From: Conus ventricosus | Lineage: Eukaryota; Mollusca; Gastropoda; Neogastropoda; Conidae | Length of the DNA: 64,000 nucleotides | Direction: 5' to 3' | NCBI GenBank assembly: GCA_018398815.1 | Contig: CM031626.1 | Location: 35,609,054-35,673,053 of the forward strand | Shown here: piece by piece, positions 10,064 through 21,775 of the stretch | Layout of the letters: the number at the start of each line of letters is the position of its first letter | How positions within the stretch are numbered: position 1 is the stretch's first letter | Notes under the pieces: generated by a model | Told to the model about the DNA's origin: nothing | Databases searched by the model: none | Seen by the model: only the letters and a program-made list of their open reading frames with translations | Translations under genes and position numbers: made by a program

Positions 10064-12010
10064 TGTCCAGGGTGATATTCAGGTGGGGAGATCCTACCTG
10101 TTCGTTTTTATTTCCCATCCGACGACAGAAACCCTAGCAATATGTTTTGGGTCTTGTTTTCGTTATTTCTTGTTTCCAGTGTAGCCTTTCCTCCATCCTT
10201 CCCCCTCTATATAATCTGTTTCATCATCCTCCCTCCTACCTGTAACTGTCCACGGGTTTCCGCGGGGCTCGCTGTGCCAGGTCTGACACGCATGCCTCAG
10301 TTTTTCTCGGAGATTCTCGTGTTTACTCACCCTAGAATCGAGGCTGACGTTTTTGTCGCGGTGTCGTCTCTTGGCACTTTGCGAAAGTCCAGCCTCGAGT
10401 CGAAGACATATCTTCTCCCTGGTAGCGTTTTCGGGTTCAGCTTCATTGCTGTTTTTATTTCTTCATTGGAATCTTCACCTCACCCCGGAGTGCTATCCTT
10501 CATTGGATTGGGCATAGGGGTTTTGGTGGTTGGTGACTTGGGAGCTCTCTTCCTGCTGACCAGGGCTGGGGCTGTGGTCTCACGACCATTCTTTTCCTCG
10601 TCGGGAGAGTTGGGAGGCCGGTGTTGAAGACGCTGGTTCTTCAGTGAGCAGAGCGTAGACACGGCTAGCTTTTCACAAGCCCGTTGGTAAGTGACGTTTT
10701 GTTCCTTGAGATAGGCTTCTTGGGCCCCAGTTGTTTTTGCCCAAAAAAATTTAAAAGGGGGGGGATAATTTTCCTTTTTTTCTCTTAAAGTTTTTTTTTT
10801 TTCCCCTTTCCGGGGGGTTTGTTTTGTTTTGTAAAAATTTTGGGGTGCAGTTTGCGGGGGTTTGGCGGAAAAAATTAAGCCTAAAATTTATTTTAATTTA
10901 AATTTTTCAAAATTTTTTGTTTTTGGTGGGCAAAATTTTTATTTTTTTTTAAAAAATTTAAAGGGGGAAGGGGGTTTTTGGCCAAAAAAAGGGGGGGGTT
11001 GGGGGCCCTCATACCTTCTTCATCATTTTTTTTCCCTCCCCTTTTGTTTTTGTTTTGCTTAAATTTATTTGGTTTTTTGGGGGGTGACTTTCATTATGCT
11101 TTTAACATTTTTTTAAAAAAAAAAATAGCAAAATCTGGGTGAGGGTTGAAAAAATTTTTTTTTTTTTTTTTTCCATGGGAACACGCACTCTTTCTTTTAA
11201 ATTTTTCTTGCTTTTATTTTTAAAATTTTGGGGTTGCCTCCCTTTATCTTTTTACTTTTTTTTTTGGGCCGACAGGGGAAAAACCCCTTCTAAAATTTTT
11301 CCAAACTGAATTTTTTTCGATGGACCCCACCTTCTTATTGCCCTCTTTTTTGTTTTCCTTTTTTGCGGCTTTTCCCCCCTCACTCCCCAAAACCTTTTTC
11401 TTTTTTTTTGGCCCGCCCGGGGCCAACCCCTGGGCAACCAAATGGTCTTCCCGCTGGATGACCCCAAAGCCTTGGGCTTGGTTGCCTTTTGGTTGTTTGT
11501 GGGGGTTGGGTTGGTATTGGTCCGGGCCCCCCTCCTTCCCCTTTTAAATTTTGGGGGGGGGGGTTTTTTTTTTCCTCCCTGAAAATTTAAAGCTTGGGGA
11601 TTTGACAAAAATTTGGGTTTGGGGTTGTCAATTTTTCCCCCCCCCCCAACCCCCCCCCCCCCCCTTTTCCCCCTTTTAACCCTCTATTTCTTTTTTTCTT
11701 TCAAAGGGAAAAAAATAGGGTTAAATTTGGGGCACCCCGGGAGGGGGGGGGGGGGGGGGGGCTTAACTTTGTTTTTTTTTTATTTTTTATTTGGGCCCAT
11801 CAGTAATTCTCTGTATTCGTCTTCTTTTCCCTCCTTTCCCTGTTTTCTTTCCTTTCTTCTGCCGGTTTTCCCCCACCCCCCTTATATGTGTGTGCAGTGT
11901 GGTGTTTTTGCAATGGCAATAAATTTTTTTGAGGGGGTTTTTCCGGGTCTTGGTTTTTTTTGTGATGGGGTATGGGTGCCTGACCCACTTCCTGTGGTCG
12001 GACCGTCGGG
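10051..12010 (-). repeat. Left copy of a ~2-kb direct repeat flanking Gypsy-1
   Basis: Begins ACGAACAGGTTTTTGTCC and runs collinearly with 16957-19277. Shared landmarks include TGTTTTGGGTCTTG, ACTCACCCTAGAATCGA, TTGGTGGTTGGTGACTTG, TTCTTATTG, a long G tract, and CTCTGTAT near the end. Orientation is shown as minus because the left copy continues into family B ORF1 at 10051, so the repeat is probably LINE 5' sequence. On the minus strand AGGGTGAGTAAAC looks like a splice donor, but no gene structure could be built. Homopolymer runs are inflated from about 10.7 kb on. Confidence 0.75.
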
Positions 12011-13590
12011 ATCCCCGTCCCGACATTTTGGTGGAGATGCGGGGGAGGGTTTAGTTGGGTTAGTCTGCCACTTATAGGGGCGCGGACCCCCTTCGTCTGT
12101 TTTGTGATTGTGTTTAAGTGGGAGGTTGGCTGGGTGGGGGTTTAGAGTGTGGGAAACCCCTTTTTGGGGGGAGGAGTGGTGGGGAGAGGGGGAGTGGGGG
12201 TCGAGTGTCCTCCCCCTTTACGTTTTGCTTCGCGCTCTCCTCCCCGTTTTGTGTCAATTTAAAAAAAAAAAAACCTTTTTGTTTTTTTCCGGGAAATACT
12301 TCCGTTATTTTGTGTGTGTTTGCAGGATTTTTGCGATTGTTATTTTCCCCTTGGGTGATTAAAATCCTTTTTAACCCGTTCCTGTTTAGGTGGAAGGTTT
12401 CATGACGTTTTTTTGTTTTTTTTTTGGGGGTTTTCCTTTTTTAAAAAGTGGGGCGCGGAATATAATTGTTCTTTTCCTGGGGGTTGCTATTTGTGTCGAC
12501 TTTTCAAAACGCGTTTGAATTTTTTCCCCGTTCGTGGAAACGGTGTGGGTTAACCGCTTTTTTTGGTTAGGGCAGCGCCAAAGCAAGATGGCCCTTGACT
12601 GATCGCGTGAATTGGATAATGGACAGGATTTATCTGTTCAAAATCTTAGAGTCGTCGTTCCCCCAATCAGTGTGCAGTTGTCCTTTTTAATCCGACATTT
12701 CTTTTAGGGGAGTGGGCGAAAAGCCTGTGTCGGGCTATATGGTTTTTAAAAGGAAAGACGACTCTTTGTTGATAACAGTCTGATTTAGGGGTTTTGTCCC
12801 TTTTTTGGGAAAAGAATTTACATACTGTTTGGTCGTTTTTGAATTCAGTATATTTTGCCTTTGGGGAACATACTTCGGTGATTTTGGGGTATTGGGTTGT
12901 ACTCTAACTTTTTTTTGTGGAAAACCCCCGTGACTAATCTTCTGGACTTAGGGGGAATTTTTGGGGACATAAGGAACTATTGTGGGTGATATCCCAATTG
13001 CGCCGTCCCATAGCAGTTGCGTTTTTTGGTCACAGTAGTGTGATTTTTTCACAGCCTTGTTTTTCCCTGTGTGGGGGCACTGCATGATATTTCCCTTTTG
13101 GGTTTTCTTATTTTGGTGGTCACTTGTGTGACGGGTTCCCCAAGCTGGGGTTGTATTATTCACTACAGGGGAAAACTTATTTCCCCACGGCTCGACTGTT
13201 GTCCCCCTTTTCGGGACCTTTTTCCTTTTGGGCGTTTGATTTCCAGTCAAGTGACACCACCCATGGATCCCTCTGATCCCTGCCCATTATCGCTCTCTGT
13301 ATAAGAAGTTTAATATGTTCAGGCTTAGACAGTCCTGTAGTGAGGCGATTTGGGGTACTACCACTCAAATGGTTATTCTCTGGTGCTCCCACTCCCCCAT
13401 CACCGTCACTGCGGAAATTGGTTTGGCAAGACCCCCTGGGCATGCATTTCCCCATAAGGCTCCAGATTTATTTCCCAGGACCCCAACCCGACGTATGCCG
13501 AAAAGAGAGACAAAGGTCCTTTCCACCCCGCCTGGGAAGCCCTTCCCCCCCGTTATCCATTTCCCCGGTCCCCCCTTGGCCCCCTTCCTC
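12011..13590. other. G/T-rich low-quality sequence, no gene recognised
   Basis: Runs of T and G of 4-9 bases recur throughout. No domain could be read in any frame. It lies between the left 2-kb repeat and the recognisable Gypsy-1 gag. Confidence 0.5.
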
Positions 13591-14049
13591 GCTGGAAAAG
13601 GGAAAAGGGAAAAAAAGAGAGGCAAGAGAGAAAAGGGGAGAGGGGGGGAGGGACTGGAAAGGAAGAGAGAAGCGAGGGAAAAGGAGAGGGGGAGGAGAGG
13701 GGAAAAGAAGAGAGACGGTGGAAAAGGGAATGGAAGAGAAGGGAAAACGGCGTGGAGGAGGGGAAAATGGAGAAGAGACTAGAGAGAGAAGAAAGAAGAG
13801 AAAGAAAAAGCCGAGAAAGGAAGGTCTGGAAGAAGAAGTCAAAGGGCTAAAGGAAAAATCCTTGGTCATCTATGCCCTGTTGAGGGATCAGGTCACCCCA
13901 TCCGGGAAAAGAGCCCCCAACCCTGGGGAGAGGAGTTTCTGGGCACACTGAAACTCCGGATCCCTACCTTAGCTCGGCCGAAAATATCGATACGTAATCG
14001 GATTTGAAGTGATGGCCGCTGCATATAATCTTTCAGCGAAAAGAAGGCC

Positions 14050-14570
14050 TGTACCTGATTGAAAGCCTGACTGGGAGGCAAAAGAAGCTTTCGTGGACAT
14101 TCCCCCAGGTACTTCTTACCAGGCCCTAAAAAGTGCTTTTCGATCTCGCTACATTGACTGCCGAATCTTACCGGAAGAAATTCCCCCCTGAGGAAGGATT
14201 CCGTTTAAACGTTTGGCAAAACGCTTGAGCCACCTTCGAATATTGGTCGAGGTTCGGAAAGGCCAAAGGATGTCTTTTACTGGCGCTCTAAATTCCGTAT
14301 CACCGGATCTCCCCAATTCAAGCTGGGGAGTCGCAACAAAGACCTTCGCCCGGGCCCATCAGGATCCCCAAAGCCTTGCGGCGCCAAGCGTCACTTTCGT
14401 CAGTCCTGTCTGGACCGAGGGGAAAAGGAAACACAAACGGGGGGATTAAAAGGCCCCTCCCCCGCCGAGGCGGGGGAAAAACCTTTCCCCGTGGAGTGTT
14501 GGCCGGGAAACCTCGGGCTTGTTTCCCTCTGTGGGAAGCGCGGCATGTGCCCGTGACTGCAGAGGAAACA
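14050..14570 (+). pseudogene. Gypsy-1 gag with zinc-knuckle remnant
   Basis: EAFVDIPPGTSYQALKSAF near 14090-14150 and DPQSLA near 14370 resemble retrotransposon capsid sequence, which coats element RNA in particles. At 14519-14566 the C, C, H and C positions of a CCHC knuckle are all recognisable but spread over two frames, ending ARDCRG. The preceding 13600-13850 stretch would encode a long Glu/Arg/Lys helix. Confidence 0.6.
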
Positions 14571-14639
14571 AGGGGGAAAGTCCGGTGGGCCCTTCGGTCA
14601 CTGTCTCCTACGGGGAGGATGGGGACTACCCAGGTGCTC

Positions 14640-14960
14640 AAAAATCCCTTCCGTCGTGGGCCAAAAGTAGTGAGGCTCCGCGAACGGTGGGGACCGCCAT
14701 TTCGTGGACGAGGAATTAGTCCCCGAGGACCCCATCCGAGGCCCATCGTGCCACGTAGCCGGGGTTTGGAAGAGAATTTCCAAGACGCGGATCAAGTCCT
14801 TGTTGATATCTCACCCCTACTTTAAAGGCAAAGTTTGGGCGGAGCTCTCAAAAAACCAGATATTCTTCCTCATTGGGAATTCCTTTCGTTTCGAGAGTGG
14901 AAAACCCCCGCGGATCTCCCTGACCCACTCCGACGTGTTTGCGACTGTAACCACACGTTC
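14640..14960 (+). pseudogene. Gypsy-1 aspartic protease remnant
   Basis: FVDEELVPEDP followed by WKRISKTRI, PYFKGKVWAEL and FLIGN matches the second half of a Gypsy protease, where the last block is the usual (I/L)IGN. The catalytic D-T/S-G triad expected just before FVDEEL is not readable in one frame. Confidence 0.6.
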
Positions 14961-15714
14961 TCAGGCCAGGGAGAAAAAAGCTTAAGCCTTTTACTAAAAC
15001 CCCTTTCTCAGAAGCAGCGGTCCCCTTGAGCAGGATACCATCAAGCGCTCCAGAAAAAAGGACCCACCTAAAAAGGTTCGATGTTGTGGGGAAAGAGCTA
15101 AGGGATGGGGAGAACCTGTGGAGTTCGTCGCGGAAGGGGCTAGTAATCGCCGGTTGGTCACCCCTACTCTGACAGCCATGCAGTCTGGTGCCAAGGCACT
15201 GCGCCCCTTTCCCCCAGTTCTCAAGGCTGAGGGCTGGGTTATGTGATACGCGTGCGGGGGAAAGGCAAGTTTGTGCCGCCAACTCTCAAAAAGTTGAGGC
15301 CGTGGGGCAATGCCAGGCGGGTTTCCCCCCCTATGGTGTTGAGGGGATGCAGAGGTCCCCACCATGGAGTTTGAATTCCGGTTTGGCTCTTCAAAAAGAA
15401 GGAATGGGAGGCGTCAGATCCCAAACCCCCTTTTTGGGGAGTAACGAAGTCAAGGTGGATTGTGTAAGGAATACCAAAAACATCCTTCGGGTTCCCCCTG
15501 AAGTGAAACTTAGGAATTGTGCACTTTATCTAACCCGGAAGATCCCCTCGGGCAAACAATATCCTCACCTCATTCTAAATGGAGTGATTAAGAAAGAGAT
15601 AATCCATGTTGCAGATGGCGTCATAGAAGGTGCAGTTCTCCCTTTTCGTCCCCCTACTTCTGATACGCAAGCCGACGGGAGGGTGGGTTCTGGTGACTTT
15701 AGGGGTGAACAAGA

Positions 15715-16060
15715 TCTTTAGATTCGATGCAGAACCGTTGCCTGGATCGACAAAATTTTGCCCCCGTTTGGGTAGGTCGGTATTTCTAAGATTGATCTCG
15801 CCAAAAAGGTATGGCAAATTCCTATGGCCTTCAGACCGCGAAAAAAAAAAACTGCGTTTCCACTCCCGAGGGCAGTACCCTTTAAGGGCTGCCTTTCGGA
15901 TCAAGACGGAGGAGCTGTCTTCAAGGATCATGAGGGCGATGCTGCAACCCCTCAACCGTGAGGCTCCAACTACACGATGACCTTCTGCTGGCAACAGAAC
16001 ATTTGGGATCGAATGCGGAGATTATTTAGCTGTGTTGCCCGCTCCGACAGTGTCAGCTAG
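15715..16060 (+). pseudogene. Gypsy-1 reverse transcriptase
   Basis: KIFRFDAEPLPGSTKF, then LISPKRYGKFLWP (the K-I-D-L-x-K-G-Y-x-Q-I-P region with frameshifts), then SRGQYPLRAAF and RMRAMLQPLNR-like sequence. Near 15970 the YxDD block appears as LHDDLLLATE, with an apparent one-base loss at the residues before DD. This enzyme copies element RNA to cDNA in the cytoplasmic particle; here it is broken in at least four places. Confidence 0.75.
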
Positions 16061-16159
16061 TGCAAGGCCAAAAAAGTGCCGTAGGGGGGGTGAGATCGGT
16101 TCTTGGACAGTTGTCGGAGAGGTACCCCCAACCGGAACGAGACAAAGGTCGACCCTGTA

Positions 16160-16745
16160 GAGAGTGCAAAACCCCCCAAAACGAAAAAGGGTTCGTTCCT
16201 TCCTGGGCCCTTTTCGGTTATTCCGGAAAAATTTCTCCTATTTCGCGGATATCGCCAAAGCCCCCGACCCACAAGACCCCAGCCCGGGGAAACCCGGGAA
16301 ACCCCTTTTGTGGAGTGACAGGGGCACTGAAGCCTTCAACGTTGGGAAAAGGGCCGTTACCAGCCCTCCAGTTTTGCAGCTCACAGATGGTAACCCCTTT
16401 GTTCTGCGGATGATGCTTCCAAGTAGGTCTTGGGCTGTGCTGTTACAAGCCCCAAAGGGAAAAAGTTTTTCCCAGTGGCTTATGCCCGCAAGAAATTGTG
16501 GGCGCCGAGAAAAAATTACCCCACTATTTAAAAAGGGGTTGCCTTTCTGTGGTCTGGGTTCCCGGGTTCTATCCATATTTGTTGGGAAGGGTTTATCCTG
16601 GAGTCGGGTCACCATCCCCTCCCGATCTCCACAGAATCGCCCTGTTGCAAGAGGTCATGGGTTGGGGGCCCTGGAGCTTCAGAGTTTAGCTTTTCAGTTC
16701 CGTCACATTCCGGGGGGACAATGTAGAGGCAGATTAATTGATCGG
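16160..16745 (+). pseudogene. Gypsy-1 RT connection and RNase H
   Basis: In changing frames: VRSFLGPFRLFRKNFSYFAD, TEAFNVGKRAVTSPPVLQL, AVLLQAPKG, a WALELQS block and FQFRHIPGG near 16700. These are the standard thumb, connection and RNase H landmarks of Gypsy pol, ending at the PG.N..AD..SR point, which here reads GGQCRGRLIDRR. The integrase that should follow is absent, replaced within about 200 bases by the right copy of the 2-kb repeat. Confidence 0.8.
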
Positions 16746-16956
16746 CGGAGTGTCAATTCCCGAGTCCCGTTCTTGATTTCTGTTTCACGTGCTATGGTTG
16801 AATGGGTAAAACCCAAAAGTTGTTCCGGGGTTTGGTGTCGCATCCCGTTTTCCTCCGGGTTTGCTCTTTGCATTATTGTAGTGTTCATGTTTCTGTCATA
16901 GGCTGGGGTAGTCTATGCCCCAGTGGCACTAGACTTTTTCGTGGGGGGGGTGTTGT

Positions 16957-19277
16957 ACGAACAGGTTTTTGTCCCGGGGTAATATTCAGGTGGGGGGATC
17001 CTACCCGTTGTTTTTATTTCCCCTCGACGACAGAAAAACCCAGCAAAAATGTTTTGGGTCTTGTTTTTTATTTCTTGTTTCCGTGTGCCTTTCCTCCCTC
17101 CCTTTCCCCCCCTATTAATTGTTTTCATCATCCTCCCTCCCACCGGGAAAATGTCCAGGGTTTTTGCGAGGCCCGCTGGTAGTTTGAACGCATGCCCCGT
17201 TTTTTCGGGTTTGTGTTTACTCACCCTAGAATCGAAACTGACGTTTTTGTCGGGGTTTGTCTTTTTGGGCCCTTTTCGAAAGTCCCGCCCCGAGTCGAAG
17301 ACATATCTTCTCCCCCGGTAGCCCTTTTTGGGTTCAGTTCATTGCTGTTTTTTTATTTTTTATTGGGAAACTTCACCTCACCAGAGTGCTATCCTTATTG
17401 GATTGGGCTGGGGTTTTGGTGGTTGGTGACTTGGGGAGCTCTTTCCTGCTGCCAGGGCCGGGGTGTGGTCTACGACCATTTTTTCCTCGTGGGAGAGGGG
17501 GGCGGTGTTTGGGGATGCTGGTTTTTTCGTGAGCAGAGCTAGCACACGGCTGCTTTTCACAAGCCCTGGGTGGTAAGGGACGTTTTTTCCTTGAGATAGG
17601 CTTCTTCGCGTGCTTTTCCCGGTTCGTGTAAAGTACTTATCCAAATTCAAAAAGGTGGAGGGTAAATTTTTTCTATTTTTAGTTTTTCTTAAAAGTTTGC
17701 TGTTTGCTGGTTTTCGTCTGCTTCTTGTGCAGGGTTTTTTTTAGTTGTCCTGCTAAAAAAAACTTTGGTGGAGGTTTCCGGTCGAGTATGCTCATGCTAG
17801 AGCAAGAATAAATTTTCCTTGAAATTTAGTGTCCGTCGTATTTCATAAATTTTTTCAATATTATTTGCTTTTTTATGGAGACTAAGAGCCTGTTTTATTT
17901 TTTTGGGAGTAAAAATTTGACTCATGAGGCGAACCGCGGTGTGTTTGGTCGAGGGCAAATTTACCGGGGGGGGGGGTGTGGGACACTCATCCCCCCTTTT
18001 TCCCGTCATTTTTTTCTCCTCCCCATGTTTTCTTTTTTCGTTTAATGCATAAATATTGTGTGCATGTTTGCGGGGGTGAGGTTCATTATAGCATAATTCA
18101 TTTTATATTAAAAAAGCAAAATGCCCTAGGGTGATGGTTCGAAATATTTAGTTTTTTTTTTTTTTAATTTAAAGGAAATTTGCCAGGGTTGCTCAAAAAA
18201 CCCCTTTGATTTCAATGTAATTCTTTTTTAAAAATGTTCCCCTATTTCAGTTTTGGATTTAAAAAAGTGGATAAATTTAAGGATAGTTTACTCGGGCAAT
18301 TTTTTTCGGTTTGCATTAACATTTAGTTAATTTAGATTAGGGCCGTATCATGTGTGACATGACTTGACCAAAACAAGCCCCCTTTTTTCCCTTTCCTCAG
18401 TATTTTATTTTTTTGAGGGGCGCCCACTTTCTTATTGGGGACCTCTTTTTTGTTTTCTTTTTTCTTTCTGCTGCTTTCCCCCCTTTATCTCCCTCGTACA
18501 CTTTCTTTTCTTTGGCCTCGACAACCGACCAATCCATGACCTGACCAAACTGGAATTTATTTCCCCGCTGGTACTGACCCCCGGTTAGGGTTGCTTGCTT
18601 GCTTTCTTTGGGTTTTTTTCCCCGGGGTTCGCGGGGGGCTGTATCCTCGGAACTCCCGGGCCCCACCTCCTCCTTGGCCCCGGTGCTGGGGGGGAGTGCT
18701 GGGCTATGGCAGGAGGGGGTTTTGTGCTTCCCCCTGCCGGCGGAAGTCCCCCACTTCCCCAAAAACATCTTTGGGGCTTGGATGAACAGATGAGTGGTTA
18801 GTTGGAAAATGTCTGGTGGGGTGGTTTGTGGCCAGGCCCCTCTGTCTCCTCTGCATTTTTTTCTTTTTTTTTTTTCCTTTCCCGAAAAATTTAGGCCTGG
18901 ATGTGAAAAATTTAGATTCTCTTTTCTCCTTTTTTTTTTTTTTTTTTTTTTTTAAGGAAAAATAGAGGTGTAATTTGGGGCACCGGGCGGGGGGGGGGGG
19001 GGGGGGGGGGGCTTAACATTGTTTTCTTTTATTTTTTTTTTGGCCCCCATCTAGTAAACTCTCTGTATCTCGCTCTTCTTTTCCCTCCTTTCCCTGCATT
19101 CTCTCTGTCCCCCCCCTTCTGCCAGTGTTCCCACCCCCACTTAGTGCGTGTGGCAGTGGGTGTGTTGTAATGTGCAAAATTTTTGCTTTTAGTGTATGTC
19201 CCGGGTCCTTGTGTTTTGTTTGGTGTGGGATGGGTGCCTAACTCCACTCTCCCCGTGGTCGGACCGTCGGGACCCCC
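16957..19277 (-). repeat. Right copy of the ~2-kb direct repeat
   Basis: Collinear with 10051-12010; the junction begins ACGAACAGGTTTTTGTCC and similarity ends near CGGACCGTCGGGA. It is slightly longer because of extra T and G runs. At the 16957 edge the sequence on the left is Gypsy-derived, whereas at the equivalent left edge it is family B ORF1. Confidence 0.75.
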
Positions 19278-19990
19278 AGTACTTGAAAAGGGCCCTAAAA
19301 GATGAGGTTGTTGCGTTTGGCCGTCCTCAAGGCATCCTTTTTCCTTCCAAGACGTCCAGCCTCCCCGAGGTCCTTCGTTTTCCCCCCCTGTAAGGTTGTT
19401 CTGTGACGCAGGGCCCCCTTTCTTCACCTCGTAAACCCCAACTCCCTTACTGGCCCCCTATCCTCCCTTGGACGTGCAGATCTTTTTTCACCTCCGCAAA
19501 ACGACTGCCATCCCGAAGCCTTTTCCGGATGATGCCATGGGTTTTAGCGTTGGTGGGGTTTTTGAGGAGAGGAGGGTGTCGGCGTCCTGTCCACCGGCGA
19601 AGCTCCAGGGCTTGTCCACGCTGACCCGGTCCGAGTGCTGAGCGGGCCGCTTCAAGCAGCCCGTCGGGTCTGGGTCCTGGATTCTGTCCACCTTCCACGC
19701 GTAGATGGCGCCCCGAAAAAATTTGCGTTAGGAGCGGCTAAGGTAACCGTCTGTCCCGTTCGTGGTGACAGCATGGGGTCCCCATGGCCGTTTCTTCCCG
19801 GCTGGCTTCGACTGGGGAAAACGATGAAGTGGACAAAGGTGCCCCAACTCGCTCTAAAACCGAGGTTGCTGATGGCATGGTACTAATGGGGGTATGGCAA
19901 GGGTTGAGGAGGTTTGTGCCAAGTCCGTCAAAAAAAGAAAATAACTGCGCGCGATAAATGCGCGACCCTGCTCGACTGAAAACGCAGTTT
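19278..19990. other. GC-richer sequence, unrecognised
   Basis: Short open frames on both strands (for example 19635-19886 plus and 19447-19698 minus), none with a domain I recognise. Context suggests more degraded retroelement. No function is proposed. Confidence 0.4.
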
Positions 19991-20004
19991 TAAAATCCCC
20001 CAAA

Positions 20005-20140
20005 AGGGGGGGGATACAAAAGGAGAGAGAGGGAGAGAGAGGAGAGAGGAAAGGGGAGAGGGGAGAGAGGAGAGAGAGAGGGGAGAGAGAGGAGGCAGGC
20101 GGCAGGAGGCAGGCAGGGGCGGCAGGGATAGAGACAGAGA
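20005..20140. repeat. Purine-rich GA/AGGC tract
   Basis: GAGAGAGGGAGAG units passing into GGCAGGAGGCAGG units. A short GGATTCAGATTC motif at about 20147-20158 resembles the family B 3' tail. Confidence 0.8.
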
Positions 20141-20426
20141 CGGGAGGAGGATTCAGATTCTTATTTTTAAAAATTAATTTTGTTTTAGTCCCATTTGTTT
20201 TTTCCTTTATGGCCTTTGTTTTACCCACTTTTGCAGTCTCCACTTTTGGGAGTCTGGTACTTTATTGCAAAAAATGCACGAGGGGAAAACCTTCGCAAAA
20301 AAAACCCCAATGAAGACTATCAACAGAAATACAAAAGCTTTTACAACTTTAGGAATTCTTATACATGTCGTTTTTTCACGTAAAAAAACAATGCAGGAGA
20401 ATCTGGCATTCACTTCAGAGGGTGTT

Positions 20427-20540
20427 AAATAAATGTTAGCGAACCCCCAAAGAAAAACGTGGACAAACGAGTCACAAGACAAGTTTTGTCTTGTGACTCG
20501 TTTGTCCACGTTCTCTGGGCGGTTCGCTAAAAATTTATTT
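20427..20540. repeat. Large near-perfect hairpin (inverted repeat)
   Basis: Two arms of about 56 bases separated by GTT. The inner 26 bases (20457-20482 and 20486-20511) pair perfectly, with core GACAAACGAGTCACAAGAC. The outer arms pair with a few mismatches through GTTAGCGAAC and AAATAAAT. The same arm sequence recurs at 55513-55750. Confidence 0.9.
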
Positions 20541-20962
20541 AAGATTTGTTTAGATTTCCGCCTGCAGTCGTTCGCTTTGCAACTAGATCTTCAGAGGGTG
20601 TGTTCAGTCAAATGCTGTCTCCTGATAAAATTTTCTAGCCTGGTAGTAATAAAGTCTGGCAACTGTTCTCATACATGTACACATTTTAGCTCTGTCCACG
20701 CCTCATCATTGTTTGATCCAGGTCATCATTCTTCATCTCCGTGGCTCTGTGACAGCATTTCACTCCTCCTCTGCATTTTACAGGTGGTCTGTCTTGAAAA
20801 TATCAGTACTCCCTGCATAGAATCATTCTCTAATGACAGATGCCTCTTTTCCTTCCTTTGAGGGTTACTTGCAGGCGCTTTGGCTGCGGATACTGCGTCT
20901 CTCCATATTTTTCCCTGGGAATTTGCGGATTCTCATTTAACTGAGTTCGTCTTTATGCGGTC

Positions 20963-21255
20963 TTTTCTCTGGGAGGGGGTTTACATTCCAGAGCTGGTTT
21001 TTAACGTACCATTTCAGTGTTGGAGAAGACTGCCCCCTTTTCTCTGGGACGGGGTTACTTTCCAGAGTGGTTTTTAACGTCACTATATCAGTGTTGGAGA
21101 AGACTGCACCCTTTTCTCTGGGAGGGGTACATTCCAGAGTGGTCTTAACGTCACTATTTCAGTGTTGGAAAAGACTGCCCCCTTTTCTCTGGGACGGGGT
21201 ACATTCCAGAGCTGGTTTAACGTCACTATATTCAGTGTTGGAGAAGACTGCACCA
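20963..21255 (+). repeat. ~73-bp minisatellite, 4 copies
   Basis: Units start near 20963, 21039, 21112 and 21183 (71-76 bases). Each contains TTTTCTCTGGGA, ACATTCCAGAG, TTAACGTCACTAT and GTGTTGGAGAAGACTGC. Confidence 0.9.
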
Positions 21256-21540
21256 GAAGAACCAGGAGAGGGCCAAGCCAAGAAAAACGCCGTCCACTCA
21301 CTTTTCCCATGTCCCCATGATCATATATACTGTTTTTTTTAAACTTGGGTCTGCACTTTAATATACGTAAACGGACATTTAAAGAATCGTGGGCCTCCCT
21401 TTTTTTTTTTACACTTTTAGATTTTTTTAGTCTTCCCCTGTCACTGCTTTGGTCCAACGGAGTCAGCCACGCCTTTGACGGGACTATACTTCCCACAGTC
21501 AGCGAGTAGGTTTGAAAGGGTTACCTACACTTCGTGATGC
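21256..21540. other. Unique spacer between minisatellites
   Basis: No gene or domain recognised. Confidence 0.5.
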
Positions 21541-21775
21541 TAGTCCTTCCCCAAAATCACTGCTTAACTCCAACAGGGTTAACCACACCGCATGTTGGCC
21601 AAGCCCTTCCTAAAGTCACTGCTTAACGCCAACAGGGTTAACCACACCACATGTTGGCCAAGTCCTTCCCAAAGTACTTGCTTAACGCCAACAGGGTTAA
21701 CCACACCACGTGTTGGCCAAACCCTTCCCCAAAAACACTGCTTAACCCAACAGGGTTAACCACACTTCTTGATGG
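21541..21775 (+). repeat. ~59-bp minisatellite, 4 copies
   Basis: CTTAACNCCAACAGGGTTAA starts at 21563, 21622, 21680 and 21740. Each unit continues with CCACAC..ATGTTGGCCAA and CCTTCC. Confidence 0.9.

Larger units (their letters stand above)
13591..16760 (+). mobile_element. Gypsy-1: internal region of a broken Gypsy retrotransposon
   Basis: Plus-strand pieces appear in Gypsy order: purine-rich charged coil (13600-13850), gag capsid-like (14050-14420), zinc knuckle (14519-14566), protease (14640-14940), RT (15715-16060), RT connection and RNase H (16160-16745). No integrase was found. The ends run into the ~2-kb direct repeats rather than into recognisable LTRs with TG..CA ends. Frames change every 100-300 bases, often at homopolymers. 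It is a relic or badly sequenced copy; nothing here is intact. Confidence 0.8.

Noticed and set aside
10142..10627. 161-codon plus-strand open frame with hydrophobic segments, possible membrane protein
   Set aside because: It lies antisense to apparent LINE ORF1 sequence and is repeated with frameshifts at 17.05 kb; hydrophobicity reflects T-rich sequence.
13340..13951. 203-codon Lys/Arg/Glu-rich open frame as a host gene
   Set aside because: The purine-rich tract inflates it; its continuation is Gypsy gag, so it is treated as part of that element.
20433..20861. 142-codon open frame through the hairpin
   Set aside because: The frame crosses a palindromic repeat arm and has no recognisable domain.
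21083..21496. Antisense frame across the 73-bp minisatellite
   Set aside because: Repeat-derived, unit not a multiple of three.
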